In this document: in pieces, positions 23,766-37,120 of the stretch
Numbering within the stretch: the first letter of the stretch is position 1
How the letters are laid out: each line of letters opens with the position of its first letter
DNA from: Lichtheimia corymbifera B2541
Lineage: Eukaryota > Mucoromycota > Mucoromycetes > Mucorales > Lichtheimiaceae
Direction: 5' to 3'
DNA: 64,000 nucleotides
Assembly (NCBI GenBank): GCA_000697475.1
Contig: JNEU01000986.1
Location: 1 to 64,000 of the forward strand
Position numbers and translations under genes: made by a program
The notes under the pieces: generated by a model
Databases searched by the model: none
What the model saw: the letters and a program-made list of their open reading frames with translations, nothing else
Told to the model about the DNA's origin: nothing

Positions 23766-25056
23766 ATGTCTTCCAACAAACTTTTCCCTTTGTATTCTCA
23801 AGCCTGTCGTCGAGCTATTGTCGCACGATCCATATCCATTCCACGACCACAATGTCTTCGTAGCAATGGCAACCACGTCTTGAACAGAGCATTCAGCACG
23901 ACAACGGCACGATCGGCATTTCTCAAGATCGACTCGCGTGCAGCACGTCAACATCCGAATCTATATCGCATACCAGCTGATCCTGTTGTTGCCTCAGTGC
24001 GTGTTTCTCAGCTACTCGAACGTGCTTCCTTTGAAGATGCCAAGGAGTATCTTATCAATCTACGATCCGGGCTACAGTCGACAGCAGCATGGAATACGTT
24101 GTTAAAGTACTGCGTGACACATGGTCGAGGACAACTCGGTGAATCATGTTTTACAGAGGTAAGGCATCTTTATTGATATATAACAGACGGATGGGTTGAT
24201 TTACTCTGCAAGTGATTAGATGAGAAGACGTGGATTTGTGCCTAATGAAAAGACGTATACCCTCATGGTGTTATTGTGGTCAAAGTCCAAGTCACCTTCC
24301 GCGCTTGCCAATGCTGAGACATGGTTTAGCCGTATCGATGATCCAACACTCTTCCACTACAATGCATTATTACGTGTGTACAAAGACAAAGGCGTATCCA
24401 TGAACAAGGCATTGAACCGATTAGAAGCCATGTCCATTGTGCCGAATGACATATCCTACAGCACTGTGCTACAATGTGCCAAGCAAGGGGATGCTGCTCT
24501 GGTGGTTGAAATATGGCAACACATGGATAAACAATGGTCAACACAACCTAGTCGAAAGGATGGCTCTGAACATTCATTATTGGCACAAAAGGCGAGGCGT
24601 GTATTGGAAACTGAACAAGGATTGCAAGATAAACCAGATGACAAGGATGATACCACTTTTCTCGATATGGATGATACACTTCAAAGAAACCTCTTTTCAG
24701 CAATGACACGTGCTTCATGTCGACCTTCTTTTGCTATGCAAGTGATTGAGCGTCTCTATGGAATCCAGCCGCCCCCCTTCTCAAGAAATGACTCGAGATA
24801 TCAACCCTCTGAAGCAGTGACTATACAAAGCATGGGATTGGTGCCGTCAGTGAGGACATTGGATGTCATTCTACGCTTTTTTGGCACTCAAAAGTCATAC
24901 AAGCTGGGACGCAAATACTACAAATTGATACTGGATCACTTTCCTCAATTGACACCCGATGATCACCTGAAGCAGACTGCCGCTTGGTTGGAACCGAGAA
25001 AATCGTTCTGGGCGAAACAACAAGGCCGTGGTAGTAGCAGTAGTAATAGAGATTAG
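23766..25056 (+). CDS. Mitochondrial pentatricopeptide-repeat (PPR) protein
   Basis: Two exons, 23766-24158 and 24220-25056, joined in phase 0; 409 aa. The N-terminus is Arg/Ser-rich without acidic residues and contains NRAFSTTTARSA, a good mitochondrial presequence. PPR-like helical pairs follow: AAWNTLLKYCVTHGRGQLGE with MRRRGFVPNEKTYTLMVLLW, LFHYNALLRVYKDKG, and MSIVPNDISYSTVLQCAKQG. A further one occurs near the C-terminus (LVPSVRTLDVILRFFG). PPR proteins bind organellar RNA and act in mitochondrial RNA processing, stability or translation. Target RNA is unknown. The ATG at 23766 is the first in a good context; the frame is open slightly further upstream. Confidence 0.75.
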
Positions 25057-25392
25057 ATTACTGGTGTGTCATTTGTTTGCTTGGTCCGTGTTTGAATCCA
25101 GTTTTCGTTTTGAACTTTGATACACACGTTTGAGAACACAAACATATAAAATTGGGTGTTTGGGGAAATCAAGTACCAATGTCATGAATCGTTATATGTG
25201 TATTGATGACTAGAAGAAAAAAGACCAGTGATGATGGAACGAGATTAATGGATGAAAAGAAATGATTTACATATTAATGGATGGTGTGTGGTTGATTATG
25301 TAAGTGGGAAAAGAGAGAAATGTATATGCGCTATTACTATTATAATCTATACTTGGGATGATGGGGAAGAGTGAGGAGGAGGAGGTTTCAAG

Positions 25393-26327
25393 TTATATCC
25401 TTGGATAACGAGAAGCGGCAGCGGCAGCGGCAGCGGCAGCAGCTGCTTGAGCTTGTTGACGTTTCTTTTTTCCAGAACCACAAGGTCGGCCACGTTTCTT
25501 GCGTTCAGCGTCAACACAAGTATCAGCCTTGTTCAATCGTACGCACCGGGCGCACGGACGCTGAACATCACATGCTACATGCGATTGTTTGCATGAAACA
25601 CAAGCTTTACGCACATAGATTTGCTGTCGTGGCTCTGCTGGATTGGGGTAGGATGTAGAAGATGATAACGATGAGGATGAGGAAGATGATACTAAAGGAG
25701 ATGGAGCGACAATATTGGGTTGTTGCATAGGAGCAGGAGGAATCATCATGCCTGTTGGATCAGCAGCAACAGCAGCAGCTGCTGTAGCCGCTGCAAATGA
25801 ATAAGGTGGTGGAGGTAGTGGTGGCTGTGATGAATTTTGATGCACCGCATCCATGCTGCTATTAGCAAAAGGATACATATGATGATGCTCTGACATGGAT
25901 GTATGATGATGATGATGGTGTGCTGTGGATGTTGGCGGAGGTGGTGGATGACACGTAGCTGGAAAATGAGGAGGTGGATACTGTTCTTGATAAAGAGGAT
26001 CAAACGATGACGATGATGACGCATCTTGCTGTTGTTGGTGGTGATGGAACGACTCGTCACCATAGGGGATGTTTTCATAGTAAGTAAAGTCATTGGATGT
26101 TGACTGCAATGCAAGTTTAAATTCATGCATTAGATCATGTTATGAGGGCTACGATTCAAATCTACCTGTGATTGCAACATCATCTCCAGACTATCGCTTT
26201 GCTGAAGCATATCCATGTACTTTATCTCCAATCCCTGAGGAGAGTCATCATGTAAGGCAGGGTCAAGGATAAATGGTGCGTATGCCAGCGCACTATCCTC
26301 TTGCGTCTGCGAATGTGGTTCGTACAT
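25393..26327 (-). CDS. Zn(2)Cys(6) fungal transcription factor
   Basis: Two exons, 26166-26327 and 25393-26103, in phase 0; 290 aa. The C-terminal third carries a binuclear zinc cluster: RKACVSCKQSHVACD, then RPCARCVRLNKADTCVD, with six cysteines in CX2CX6CX5CX2CX6C-type order. It is followed by KKRGRPCGSGKKKRQQ, a basic AT-hook-like stretch, and a run of alanines. The cluster resembles the QRPC.RC....ADTC subtype seen in gluconeogenesis/respiration regulators of the Ert1/AcuK kind, but the rest of those proteins is not recognisable. The N-terminal two thirds are rich in His, Pro, Ser and Tyr. The frame is open to 26534, but a TATAAAA lies inside that extension, so the ATG at 26327 is preferred. 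It converges with the PPR gene. Confidence 0.8.
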
Positions 26328-26383
26328 GTAAGGCTTTTTGCGGAAGAGAAGAGAGACTATTGGCACGCGTCTTGTAATAGGTG

Positions 26384-26390
26384 TTTTATA
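26384..26390 (-). promoter_or_regulatory. TATA box of the Zn2Cys6 gene
   Basis: TATAAAA on the minus strand, about 60 nt upstream of the chosen ATG at 26327. It supports the shorter protein model. Confidence 0.45.
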
Positions 26391-27000
26391 ATGTATGCTT
26401 TGTTTCGATGATTGAGAGCAATCTATAACAAATCGGAAATTGTTCCCGTTGTCCAACCAAGCAACAGTGATAGTCACCCACCCCCCAAAGTGAGCTTGTG
26501 ATATGACGATATTCTTATTCTGAACGAGTGACAAGGCAGTTAACTACCTTTCATCTCTCGGAAAAAATCAAAGCGGATCCTCGTCTCGACATCAATGTTT
26601 TTTCTGTCATTTGCACATGTCCAGTTCTATCGTAAATGTGTTTTGGAACTGCCATACAAATAAACATCAGAGTCGATCTCTCTCTCTCTTCACTATGATG
26701 TAGGTTTTATTTTTATGTGTCAAAGGATATTACAACAACACGTGTGTCATATACATAACAACGTCAAAGAAAAAAGACCCCCTGAGGTGTCTCAAGTGAT
26801 TAAGAAGCATTGGACCTTTTGCCAAACAAGAAATATGTCATTGATTTCACAAAGTGGCCAACCAGCGGAGATGAGAGGAGGGTCAACGTGACCCCAAAAG
26901 GGCCTGAGCAACAAGTGGGGGAAAGGTATCCGCCGTCGTTCATAAGTGGCCTAAACCTTACATTGCTCGTTGTCCTCATGTATGACTTTTTTCTCCCATC

Positions 27001-28577
27001 ATGAGGCATTCTCGGCTACTCATGCTGCTGCTCTTGTCCTTTTTTCCTTTATTCGTCTTTGCCCGTGTGCCATTCCAAGACGCCTTCCATGCACCCGCCG
27101 CTCTCCAACCTCAAACAGTTCGACTGAAATCCATTTACTACCGCCCTCCGTCCTCTTATCTTCAACGTTACGATGTCTTGACAACAGCCAATGAGGAAGA
27201 GAATGAAGCGTTGCAAGTGCTCTCAATGTATAAACCAGTATCAAGACCTCGAGGGATAAACCAGTTGCGTCAACTAGGCGATCAAGGCAAGCTTATGCGT
27301 TGGCCATCCATTGCCACGTATGATACCATGGCATTCGATACAGTATGGGGACCAGTACCAGATATCAGTCATCGTCCTTCAGTGCTTGCATTAGCCATCA
27401 TGACCAACAATGCATATACGTCAGTGAATGAAAGCAATGGCCCTGATTGGTATGAACTAGGACCTCCGTGGGATGTGGTAAGTGTGTGTGGATCGGGATC
27501 GAATATGCATAAACTTGCAGCAGCAGCAACAGCATTGACACACCGGGTGGCACACTTGCATATAGAACTCAACCTTTGGCTGGGATTCGGATGGTATCCG
27601 GGGACATGTATTCGCCAACGCCGATGATTCACTTCTCATCATCTCCTTCAAAGGCACAAGTGCTGGTCTGTTCACTGGGGGTCCCACAGGTGACAAGGAT
27701 AAACAAAATGTAAGTAACCAATCCATGTATTACGGGAAGATTAGGCTGTATATATATTGATGTATGGGTGGTTAGGATAATTTGCTCTTTTCTTGCTGCT
27801 GTGGACGCATCAGTCGAGCATGGCATGCCTATTGCGATTGTTTTGTCGGCAACACCTACCAATGCGATGCAAGATGTTTAGGGGATACATTAATCAAGGA
27901 AGAGCTATACTATGACCATGCAATGGTAAGTGATTCACAAGACAGAAGCACACGTGGATACTCATTTGTTTGTAGGAAATCTACAAGGACATAAGCGACC
28001 GATATCCTGAATCCACTGTTTGGCTTACTGGACATTCGCTTGGTGGAGCCCTAGCCAGCATGGTAGGCCAAACATTTGGTGTACCCACTGTCACTTTTGA
28101 AAGTCCTGGAGATGAACTTCCCTCTCGACGTTTGCATTTACCACGCGCACCTGGCATTGATTTACCCATATGGCATTTTGGGCATACTGGTGATCCTATC
28201 TTTGTTGGCGTTTGTACGGTATGAAGATTACACTCGATCCTATAGGGGGTGGTTACTCATGTTAGACTTGTAGGGTCCTATGAGTAGTTGTTGGTATGGT
28301 GGATTTGCCATGGAGACGCGGTGTCATACGGGCAAGGTAAAGGGCTTCCCATGGCAGCTGATCGGTTGTTCATGCTTACGTTATCCTTTTATAGATTTGT
28401 GTGTGGGATACTGTGAATGACCATGATTGGCGAGTGGATATTCGGTCGCATCGCGTACAAGATGTTATTGAAAACATTCTCAAGAAACCTGACGAGTTTG
28501 ATATGCCCAAGTGTGAACCAGAGCAAGAAGACTGCCAAGATTGTGGATTATGGAACTTTTTTGATGATCGTGATTAG
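27001..28577 (+). CDS. ATG15: Autophagic vacuolar lipase Atg15
   Basis: Six exons: 27001-27477, 27566-27709, 27776-27925, 27976-28218, 28274-28336, 28395-28577. Every exon is a multiple of three and all introns are phase 0; 419 aa. A hydrophobic N-terminal signal anchor (LLMLLLLSFFPLFVF) is followed by the Atg15 luminal domain. Conserved blocks are GWDSDGIRGHVFAN, SFKGTSAGLFTGGPTGDKD, DNLLFSCCCGRISRAW, and the lipase nucleophile motif TGHSLGGALASM with Ser278. [34 protein letters not shown] and the tail DCQDCGLWNFFDD are also typical. Atg15 degrades the membranes of autophagic and multivesicular bodies in the vacuole and hydrolyses phospholipids. The assignment is strong because several family-specific blocks occur in order. 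Confidence 0.95.
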
Positions 28578-28711
28578 CTTTTCCCTTTTCCTCCCTTTTT
28601 TTTCCTCTTCTAGAATGTAATATAGCTTTGTATTTATTCCCCCCTTGATCTCATTTATGCTTTCGCCACAAATTGTGCATGATGATATCATTGTGCAGGA
28701 TTAGAATTTAT

Positions 28712-28731
28712 TGTGTGTGTGTGTGTGTGTG
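28712..28731. repeat. (TG)n microsatellite
   Basis: About ten TG units just downstream of ATG15. The 28740-29270 interval otherwise shows no supported gene. Confidence 0.8.
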
Positions 28732-29274
28732 GACGGGTGAGTGGAGAGAGGTGATATACGTGAGTAAAAGAAATCACTGCATATGGCAAGTAGGTCACGT
28801 CAATGCGTTCGTTTGTCCTGGAAATCTTCAGCACACTCAGAAATGGATCTTGTGCAACGTTGCGGATAGAACTGGCTTTGTAATATAAGATGATCATCCC
28901 CTGGTTCTTGCACATGCATTCATCCCTTCAAGACTAGCCAATGAGATGAATGAACATATTATGATCATTACTACTATGAATACGACCATGACTTATACAT
29001 TGAACTAGTTGACATGCTCTTTACAGCTTATTACGATGGTAACGCAAACTTGATTGTAATTTAAACTGCTGATAGACATTATATACATAATAGCTCTTTG
29101 CTACATTAATTCATAGTCTGCATGATAGTCTTTATTTTAGATTGAAGTAATTCATTGGGTCGTGTATGAGATTCGACTAAAGAGACTAGTCTGGGCTTCT
29201 GAGTAAGGCGGGTTGCCAGGTGGAAAAGATGATTTTGTACGTCCTTGTATTCTTTGTTTCACCCACCCATTTTG

Positions 29275-32103
29275 ATGCCAGAGACGACAGCAGCCAACAC
29301 TGAGACTCCAGGAACAACCCAAACACATGGCGACATTCACGATTCGGATCACACGGATGATGAGCGCTTCTCGATATGCGAGTACGACCTCGATGTTGTC
29401 GATCACGCCCTAGAAAACCCCAACCATTCCGAGTACCTCGATCACTTTGGGTTTCGCATTCAAGTCAAGACTGATGATGAAGGCGACGGCAGCTCTGATT
29501 CGGACCTGAGTGATAGCGAGGAACAAGTAATGCATGCACAAGTAGCAGAGAGAGCTGAACGCATGTCGGCATCGGCTAGTCGTATCCAGAACGAGACCAA
29601 ATATGACGGCAAACAGCAGCAGCAGCAGCAGCAGCAGCAACACTCGGCAGTTTCTTCTTCAGCAACTACAACCTCGAGTGAGGACGACGACACTGATTTC
29701 TCGGTGGATACCACCATGACAACACCCACCATCATTCATAAAATGACCACTGATGTAGTTGATGAAAAACAACCCACCACTGCTTTTGTCACTCGAAGAG
29801 GTCGCTCAGCAACTATCTCCAAGCCGATGACTCCTCCTCCTCCTCCTTCAGTTGAATCATCATCATCATCCCCAGCCATGCCAGCTGTTGCTACTCGACG
29901 TCGTAGAGCTACTACTGTTTCTCGTCCTAATGACTCAGCTATTCCTCCATTACCGCAATCATCTATTATGCAACCATCACCACGGCAACAACAACAACAA
30001 CAATCAGCATGTGAACCTGTCAAGGAAGATGACGATGATGAAAAGACACCTACAATAGAACAAGATATTTCTCCTCTACCTGCACCACCCACTCCTCCCA
30101 AAGATACGCCATCAGCAGCAACCAATGAATCGAATAATGCAGCTATATCTTCGTCTTCTTCATCCACAACATCTGATACCAACTCTATTCGATCCAACAA
30201 TTCCTTTGAGCAACAAGGTCGCACCAGCACCAGTGCACGATCCCTTTCATCCTTTAACCCTTTCAAGCGATCCGAATCACCTTCCACATCTTGTACCTCG
30301 CCACCATCACGTCCACGTACTATCGAACGTCCTTCTCAATCTTTCCGTAAACGTCAAAGCAAACGTATGTCCGAGTTTTATCGTGGTGGTCATTCAGCAT
30401 CCATGCCATCCTCGCCATCCACATCTTTTCATGCCAGTCGACTTTCTTATGCTAGTGCTACGAGTTATTACGACATGTTGATGTCCAAATTTGGTCGGCA
30501 ATCTGAAGATCATCCACTCCCATTGCCACGTGAATCACCCAAACAAATGGCTCTTCGCGAAGAAGCAAGACAATATCTTATTGACACTCTTAAACCAGAA
30601 CAACCTGAGAGTGAGGATTGGGGTATGTTTTGTGTAAACATGTTATCCATTATATTCATACCCATGTACCTAACACATGCAAATATTAGACTTTTGGGAA
30701 TCACTTTTGGGAGATGCTGAAATGATACGATCGGAACCTGAGGCAGTGAAGCAGCACATGATTATGGGTGTTCCATCAGCATTGCGTGGATACTTGTGGC
30801 AGATCCTTTGCAAGTCCCGGAATCATACAACGGATATCGATTCTGAATACAAGGAATTACTCAAGCGCATCAGTCCACATGAAAAGTCCATTCGACGTGA
30901 TTTATCTCGCACATTTCCCAGCCATGAGTTCTTTCAAGATGATAATGGACAAGAAGCCTTATTCCACGTTATCAAGGCTTACAGCTTGTTTGACCCGCAA
31001 GTGGGTTATTGTCAAGGTCTTCCCTTTATCGTAGGTTGTTTATTGTTACATGTAAGTCATCATCACCAACACCATGTGACAATGGAAGCTCATTGTTATC
31101 TATGATACATTAGATGCCCGAGGATACTGCGTTTTGTGTATTGGTCAAGCTGATGAGCCAGTATGGATTGCGAAACCAGTTTATGCCACAGATGGAATTA
31201 CTTCACGAGCGCTTGTATCAATTTGATCATCTCTTGCAACAAAAGCTACCGCAAGTCCATCGACATCTTGAGACCCAAGGTGTACGACCCAGCATGTACG
31301 CCTCTCAGTGGTTCCTTACGCTCTTTTCATCCAAATGCCCACTCCATCTCGTCTATCGTGTGTTTGATCTGGTGTTTGTGGAAGGAACTCATTTCATATT
31401 ACGGTTTGCATTGGCCCTTATGTTCCGTAACCAGCACACGCTTATGGGGCTTGAATTTGAAGCCTTGGTGGAATTTTTGAACAATGGTATCTATGATACA
31501 TACAAGGTAAGGAAGGGATTTAGGTTTTAAAAGGATGGCTGGCTGATGACTCTATCTAATATGTAGGATGATGAACGAGGATTTGTGCAAGATGCGTACA
31601 AGATGGATGTATCAGCACGACTGCTTGCTCGACTTGCCAAACAGCATAGTGCCGAGGCAGCAAGAGAAGCTAAAACGCAATCGCAAGAAGAACATTTACG
31701 CCAAGTGAACCAGGAATTATCCAGCCATGTGCGACGCCTTGAAAAGTCCTATGCCACCTTGGAGAAAGAAAACAAGGACGTGACGCAGCAAGTGATTGAT
31801 GCCAAAATGAGCGTTGCCCGACTTGATGGGGAGAATCAACAATTGCGCATGGATCTATCACATACCCGTACCGAGCTTGACCAACTCAAGGCCATGTTGC
31901 CCGATATCCAAGAAATCCAGCGCCAAAAGCAACATCTCGCTCAACGTAACGAACATCTCGAAAACCAGCTACAAGACATGGAAGCTATTCTAATTAGTCT
32001 CAAAGTCAAATATGCTGAGAGTGAGAGTGCATATGAAGAGTTGCGTCAAAAATTATCCAAATTATCATCATCCCCACAACCACCCCCAGGCACCGCCATG
32101 TAA
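29275..32103 (+). CDS. GYP5: TBC-domain Rab GTPase-activating protein (Gyp5-like)
   Basis: Four exons: 29275-30622, 30690-31051, 31114-31506, 31567-32103; 879 aa, close to yeast Gyp5. The first 450 residues are low-complexity and acidic/Ser-rich, with a poly-Gln run encoded by CAG repeats (29613-29640). The TBC domain begins near residue 475 with GVPSALRGYLWQILCK. It has both catalytic fingers: IRRDLSRTFPSH (Arg finger, about 515-525) and YCQGLPFIVG (Gln finger, about 557). The SQWFLTLFSSKCP and RVFDLVFVEG blocks complete the fold. A coiled coil of about 150 residues follows, as in Gyp5/Gyl1 and EVI5. Such proteins switch off exocytic or ER-Golgi Rabs (Ypt1/Sec4 class). It converges with the next gene, 70 bp apart. 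Confidence 0.85.
29613..29640 (+). repeat. Coding CAG repeat (poly-Gln)
   Basis: Nine or so CAG/CAA codons in the disordered N-terminal part of the TBC protein. Mirror frames on the minus strand (poly-Cys, poly-Leu) are artefacts of this repeat. Confidence 0.85.
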
Positions 32104-32173
32104 AGTATAGCAATAAACGTTTTGCAGTTATGTATAGGATTGTATGTGTCTTTATTACATTATAAAACTACTA

Positions 32174-34784
32174 CTACAGAGTGGGATTTTCATCAATGAA
32201 TAAGAATTTGTTCATTTTACGAGGATTAAAGTAGCGGAAACGTGTCTGATTGTTGGCTTTGATGGTGGATGACCGAGAAGATGTAGACGAAGAAGAGGAT
32301 CGTCGGTGTGATGGTGGAGGCGTAGGTGGTGTATAAGGGTTAAAGTGAACAAATGCCTTGGTATGTGTATGATCAGTTGAGCTTGTTGATTGCTGTGATG
32401 GTGGTGGAGGTGGAGGAGCATTATATGAAGTGATGGAAGATGAAAATGGGGTGGAATATGACATATTGAACTGCTGCTGCTGTTGCTGCTGCTGCTGTTG
32501 ATGAGATGATGATGGTGGTGGTGGTGGAGGTGGAGGGAACGATAAGACTGATAGCATAGATCCGGATGGTGTTAATTCATGCGTTGCTTGTTGTTCAAGA
32601 ATGGTATGATCGTTAGCGGTTACTGGTGATGATGATGATGATGGGGATGATTGTTGTTGATGATGATCAGGATGCTGCTGCTGGTGTTGTTGTCTTGCTG
32701 ATGGTTTTAAATTGGCCAAAAAGAAATCGGGTGATTTAGGACGCTTGCGCAATGATGATTGATCTGGATGAGCATGATATAATTGATGTCGTCGTAATTC
32801 AGCGTCCAGCCAGTCAGCCACTTGAATCCAATCCTTGCATTTGACTTGATATTCAGGGGTCCTTTTGAGCATTTCAAGTGCAATTTCCAATCCTTGTTCA
32901 TATTCATCACGATCAATTTGTTGAAGAATGATGGGTGATCCGCAAGCTCGATGGATATCCATAGCCATAGAAATGATCTCAGCTGCACGCCATAATTCAT
33001 CTCGATCAAATGCACATGGTCCATACGTGGTTCTTAGACATGTATTCAATGTTCTCAGTTGCCGTAATGCGGTGGAAAGACAAATGTTGAGCGACTCAAG
33101 GGAAAATCGACTTGGATGATAGCTGTCATTGACGTCAGGAATAAAGAGCTTGTGAAGGATCATTCGTGTTGCGTTGTATTCAATGTTGACACGTAAACAT
33201 GCGACAAAGAGGTCTTCACAACCGTATTCGAAACCACTGTTGAATCGCAAATAAGCGGGTAGTTGTTCATATAATGTCAAGAGGCGTGTGTCGTAAGAGT
33301 GTAACTGCTCGACCGTCATTTCAGAGTCCTGCTCGTAGAATGTGTTGACAATTTCAGCCTGCATACGCCATAAGACAAGGCAATGGACGTGTGCCAGCAC
33401 ACCAATCTCTGCTTCATCAATGTCTTGCTCGAATACTCGCGGTAAATCCACTGGAAGAGCACTACGAGTCTGTGGTGTATTCTTGGGAAGACCAGACGAG
33501 TACAAGTAAAAATCGATAGCCCAAGCGTACCACCAGAGACGAGTATCCATTTCCTTGTCGAAGGATTCATTGTCGGTATCCGTATCAACCCGTGGGTAAA
33601 TTTCGAGTTCGTGTAAGGCTTGGACAGCCATGCCAGCGTATTGATGCTGTCGACTCGGTTCAGCTCGACTACCCATAAGCAACAAAGCTACCACCATATG
33701 TCGGTCAGGGCAATCGAAGGATTGCGCCAAACAATCACGTGCACGGTTGAAAAAGAATTCTTCTTGTTCATTCAATAAGCGTGTATCGGTCAAAAAGAAG
33801 CGTGATAATTCTGGTGGGGCGTGATGGACCATTGCATGTCTGAAAATGTGACAACAAATAGCATTGACAATCAAGGTTTTGCTGGGTGATGGATGGTTCT
33901 TGTACCAGGTCATAAACTCGTCTCGTGCCAAGATGGATGTATATCGCACCCAACATGTGAAATAGGTATCAATACACAGATCCATAATTTGTCGTAAACT
34001 CATCCGAGGTCCATGCTTTGAATGAGGTTGCATCAATTGCCCCAACGAGCTCACCGAGGCGAAAAAGTTGACGGGTTTGGTACGTGAACTGCGATTGCGA
34101 TAGAGTACAATGCCCTTATTGCTGCTGTTTGTTGATTGTGGACTTGTGCTTGAAGGTGTGGATGATTGATCACCATGATGATGATGATGATCCTCTTCGT
34201 GGGATGGCATGCATATTGAGCTGAAAGCATCGATCAACATTCTCAAATCGGATACATTGGCAAGACGAGCTTCAATGCTGAAACCAAGATCTGTGTACGA
34301 GATATGAAACTTGGAAGAAGAAGTATCTTGTAAAATCATCTGGCTATTGTTGATCGTGCATGTCGGTGAACCACCTTCAGGGATCTCCTCATTATCGAAG
34401 CTGCTGCCCATATCAATGCTGCCTCTGCCAGATTCAAGTGGTGTTAGAGGGCTGTTGTTGTATTGCAAGCTTCCAAAGTCGCTCATGGTGTCTATTGTTG
34501 GCAACACTGGTGTTTTTCGCTGATACATTCGTTGTGTTGTAGTCGTCGTCGTCGGAACGTAGTTGCTACTGATAGTAGCAGGTGGTTGCATGGAGGCTAC
34601 CATGGAGTGCTGCAATGCGAATGAATCGAGACATTAGCTATACATTGAGAGCGAAGGGGAAGGAGATAAAGGGATTTCTTACCGGTGGAGTGAAATAATG
34701 AGAGTAGAGATCATCTTCATCAATATCAAAGGCATCAGTCGGTCTAAAACGCTTGTATGATCGTTCGACCGTAGAAAACGGCAT
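32174..34784 (-). CDS. Fungal regulator with middle homology region but no visible zinc cluster
   Basis: Two exons, 34683-34784 and 32174-34609, in phase 0; 845 aa. Residues of about 160-560 show the fungal-specific transcription factor (MHR) fold pattern. Examples are MDLCIDTYFTCWVRYTSIL, NAICCHIFRHAM, and DTRLWWYAWAIDFYLYSSG followed by LPVDLPRVFEQD. The last 200 residues are low-complexity, with poly-Gln (about 32469-32500), poly-Pro and Ser runs. The N-terminal exon (MPFSTVERSYKRFRP) is short and basic, and no CX2CX6C zinc cluster occurs in either exon or in other frames up to 34930. It may act as a cofactor or heterodimer partner, or an upstream DNA-binding exon may be missed. A Glu-rich/GAG repeat lies just 5' of the ATG. 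Confidence 0.75.
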
Positions 34785-34929
34785 GACAGAGGAGGAGGAG
34801 GAGGAGGAGGAGGAGAAGTAAACGATCAACGAATAAGGTGAGGGAAAAAAGAGATGCGAATGTGGGAAAGTTATTTAAATACGACAAAGATGATCATGTT
34901 GCTTTTCTTTGGCACAAGGAAAAATAAAA

Positions 34930-37120
34930 CACACATTTGATGATGGATGTTACACAAGCCGTAAGCTGTAAGTACAGGGGACCAATGGCGAGGGAATTGG
35001 ATACGACTGATAACAATCAGTCATCTTGGTCGGAATCAACGCCGCGCTTCCTCCTCCATACACAGCATACAGCTTACTAAAAAAACTTGTTGCTATATTT
35101 CCATCACGATTTACTCTATCACCACCACAATTATGCTCACTTTTACTGCGCATCCATAAGGGACCCAAGCCCGTGTATGAGTACCGTCCAATATACACAC
35201 GCACAAGATTTCTACGCCAACCCTGTTCCTGCGTGAGAAAGTACCGCGTGCTCGTTGTCATACTGCCAAATTGTACTGATTTGGAATGTGTCCCACATTC
35301 ACCCACATCTTCAATATACAGCTGTACTCCAGTGCTCAATACTCCACATTGATCATCCTCCCCCTCTCAACATGGATCGCCCTTTCATGCATATCACACA
35401 TACACCTTATCAGCCAACATGTTGCTATGTGCCGCTGGTATCCAGGATACCACCCAACAATAGATGATGATGATGACGGGTCCTATTATTTTTCTTTCCC
35501 ACGCAGTCAATCACATCCAAGATAAATAATGCAACTTTTTCTCTCCACGGCCTCGACTACTCTTTTTGTTTCTCCCTCACTATTATCATCGCTATATTGT
35601 ATTATTGTTGAAGCTTACGTCGCCCCAGGGATATGGATGTTACCATGGGCTGTCAGTGATTGGTCAAATGATAGCCATATTACTATTTTCGTGATGGCAC
35701 ACACGCACCTTTTATTCTCATATACAACATCATTAAATTACAGTGTGCTCACATTCACTCACGCAATTATCACCTGAAAAATCCAAATGGCTCATTCTAT
35801 ACACATGTACAAGCTGGCAGCTGCTGCACACATGCATCACAAATCCCCGGCATTGTTTACTTTCCTTGTCTCGTCTAGTGCGATCCATAACTCAGGTAGA
35901 CAAATGTCAAATGACACATTGTCTCATCCCGCCCCCTTGCGTCCTTCATGTGTGTCGTCCCCTATGTATTCGCACACACACACACACACACACGTCAATG
36001 CCTTATTGCCGGACACATACATGTTTATCCATCCACGCCTCTGGTCAAGCCATCTACTTTTGTATCGTGGTCACACACATTCCTCGCTCTCTTTCCCAGC
36101 TAGTATATGCTGCTTATGCAGCTCCTACCTATACACTTTGCCTTTTTCTTCGTATACTACTAAAGCAATGTATCATTGAGCATTGAGATAAGGGATCCAA
36201 GATAAGCATGTGAACGTGGTGGGATGCCTTTTCATGCTTTGTCACCGCATTGTAGACTATACATTTTTATTTCTTGATCAGCATGATACGCTGAGCAACC
36301 TTATCTATTCAGGGCGATAGGTCTTTTTCGCTTGATAGGGACGCACCAAGATCCGCTTTGCTGTGAAACAGCAATGCTAAGGAATGATACCGATCCTTAC
36401 CATGTTTGCCGCGGCAAGATGTGTGTACATGGTGTATGCACTTACCCAACTGGCTCAAGATCCATATGCGACTCGGGAACTGAATCGATCTTTGGAAGTG
36501 ACGGATCTTTTTTCCGATCAATGTTATCACTGCTGTCTACAATGAAAGAGCCGTATATACGAGTCTTTCTTATACAGAGCAAAATAACCAGCTTAGATCT
36601 CATTTATTATAGAGGCGATCATCAACCGATCAGACACACAATTGTCAGATAGCTTATCAAGGAATGGATCACAAATGAAGAGCGTACATGGTAATGTAGC
36701 ACAAAAAACACCATCATCACGCGACATGATGCAACACAACAGCAGCAAATTAACCGCCTTTTCTTCCCCTGTAATTATTAGTGGACAACGTATGACTTTG
36801 ATGATGATAGCCTGCTCATCCCAATGCACATCAATGTTTTGTACATTGGTGATCACAAAAAGAAGCGGAGCAGGAGCAAAAAAAAATCTACCGCTACTAT
36901 CGAGCCATATTCATGCAGGCCAACAAATTGCTTGTACATGGATCAATATAATAACAAGATGGGTATAGCTTCAGATATGATGATGGGATATGTTGTAATC
37001 AAGACCGATGGATTACCCCTGGGTTCATTATATGTGGGTGCTTATTCATCTCTTTGCTCGTTGTGATCATGTTGCAGCCGGAAATTTTCACAAGGCACGG
37101 ATCCACTTTTCTTTCTCGTC
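34930..37120. other. Long intergenic interval
   Basis: About 2.2 kb with many short overlapping frames on both strands but none with motifs, codon bias or splice support. It contains a (CA)n tract. It should include promoters for the MHR regulator (leftward) and the chitin synthase (rightward). A short gene cannot be excluded. Confidence 0.45.
35972..35993. repeat. (CA)n microsatellite
   Basis: About eleven CA units in the intergenic interval upstream of the chitin synthase gene. Confidence 0.85.

Noticed and set aside
26328..26534. Upstream extension of the Zn2Cys6 gene
   Set aside because: A TATAAAA motif lies within it, about 60 nt before the chosen ATG.
29410..30287. Long minus-strand ORFs opposite the TBC gene
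   Set aside because: They are poly-Leu, poly-Cys and Val-rich shadows of Gln- and Ser-rich codons on the plus strand.
34930..37120. Many short ORFs suggesting a gene
   Set aside because: No motif, codon bias or phase-consistent splice chain was found.
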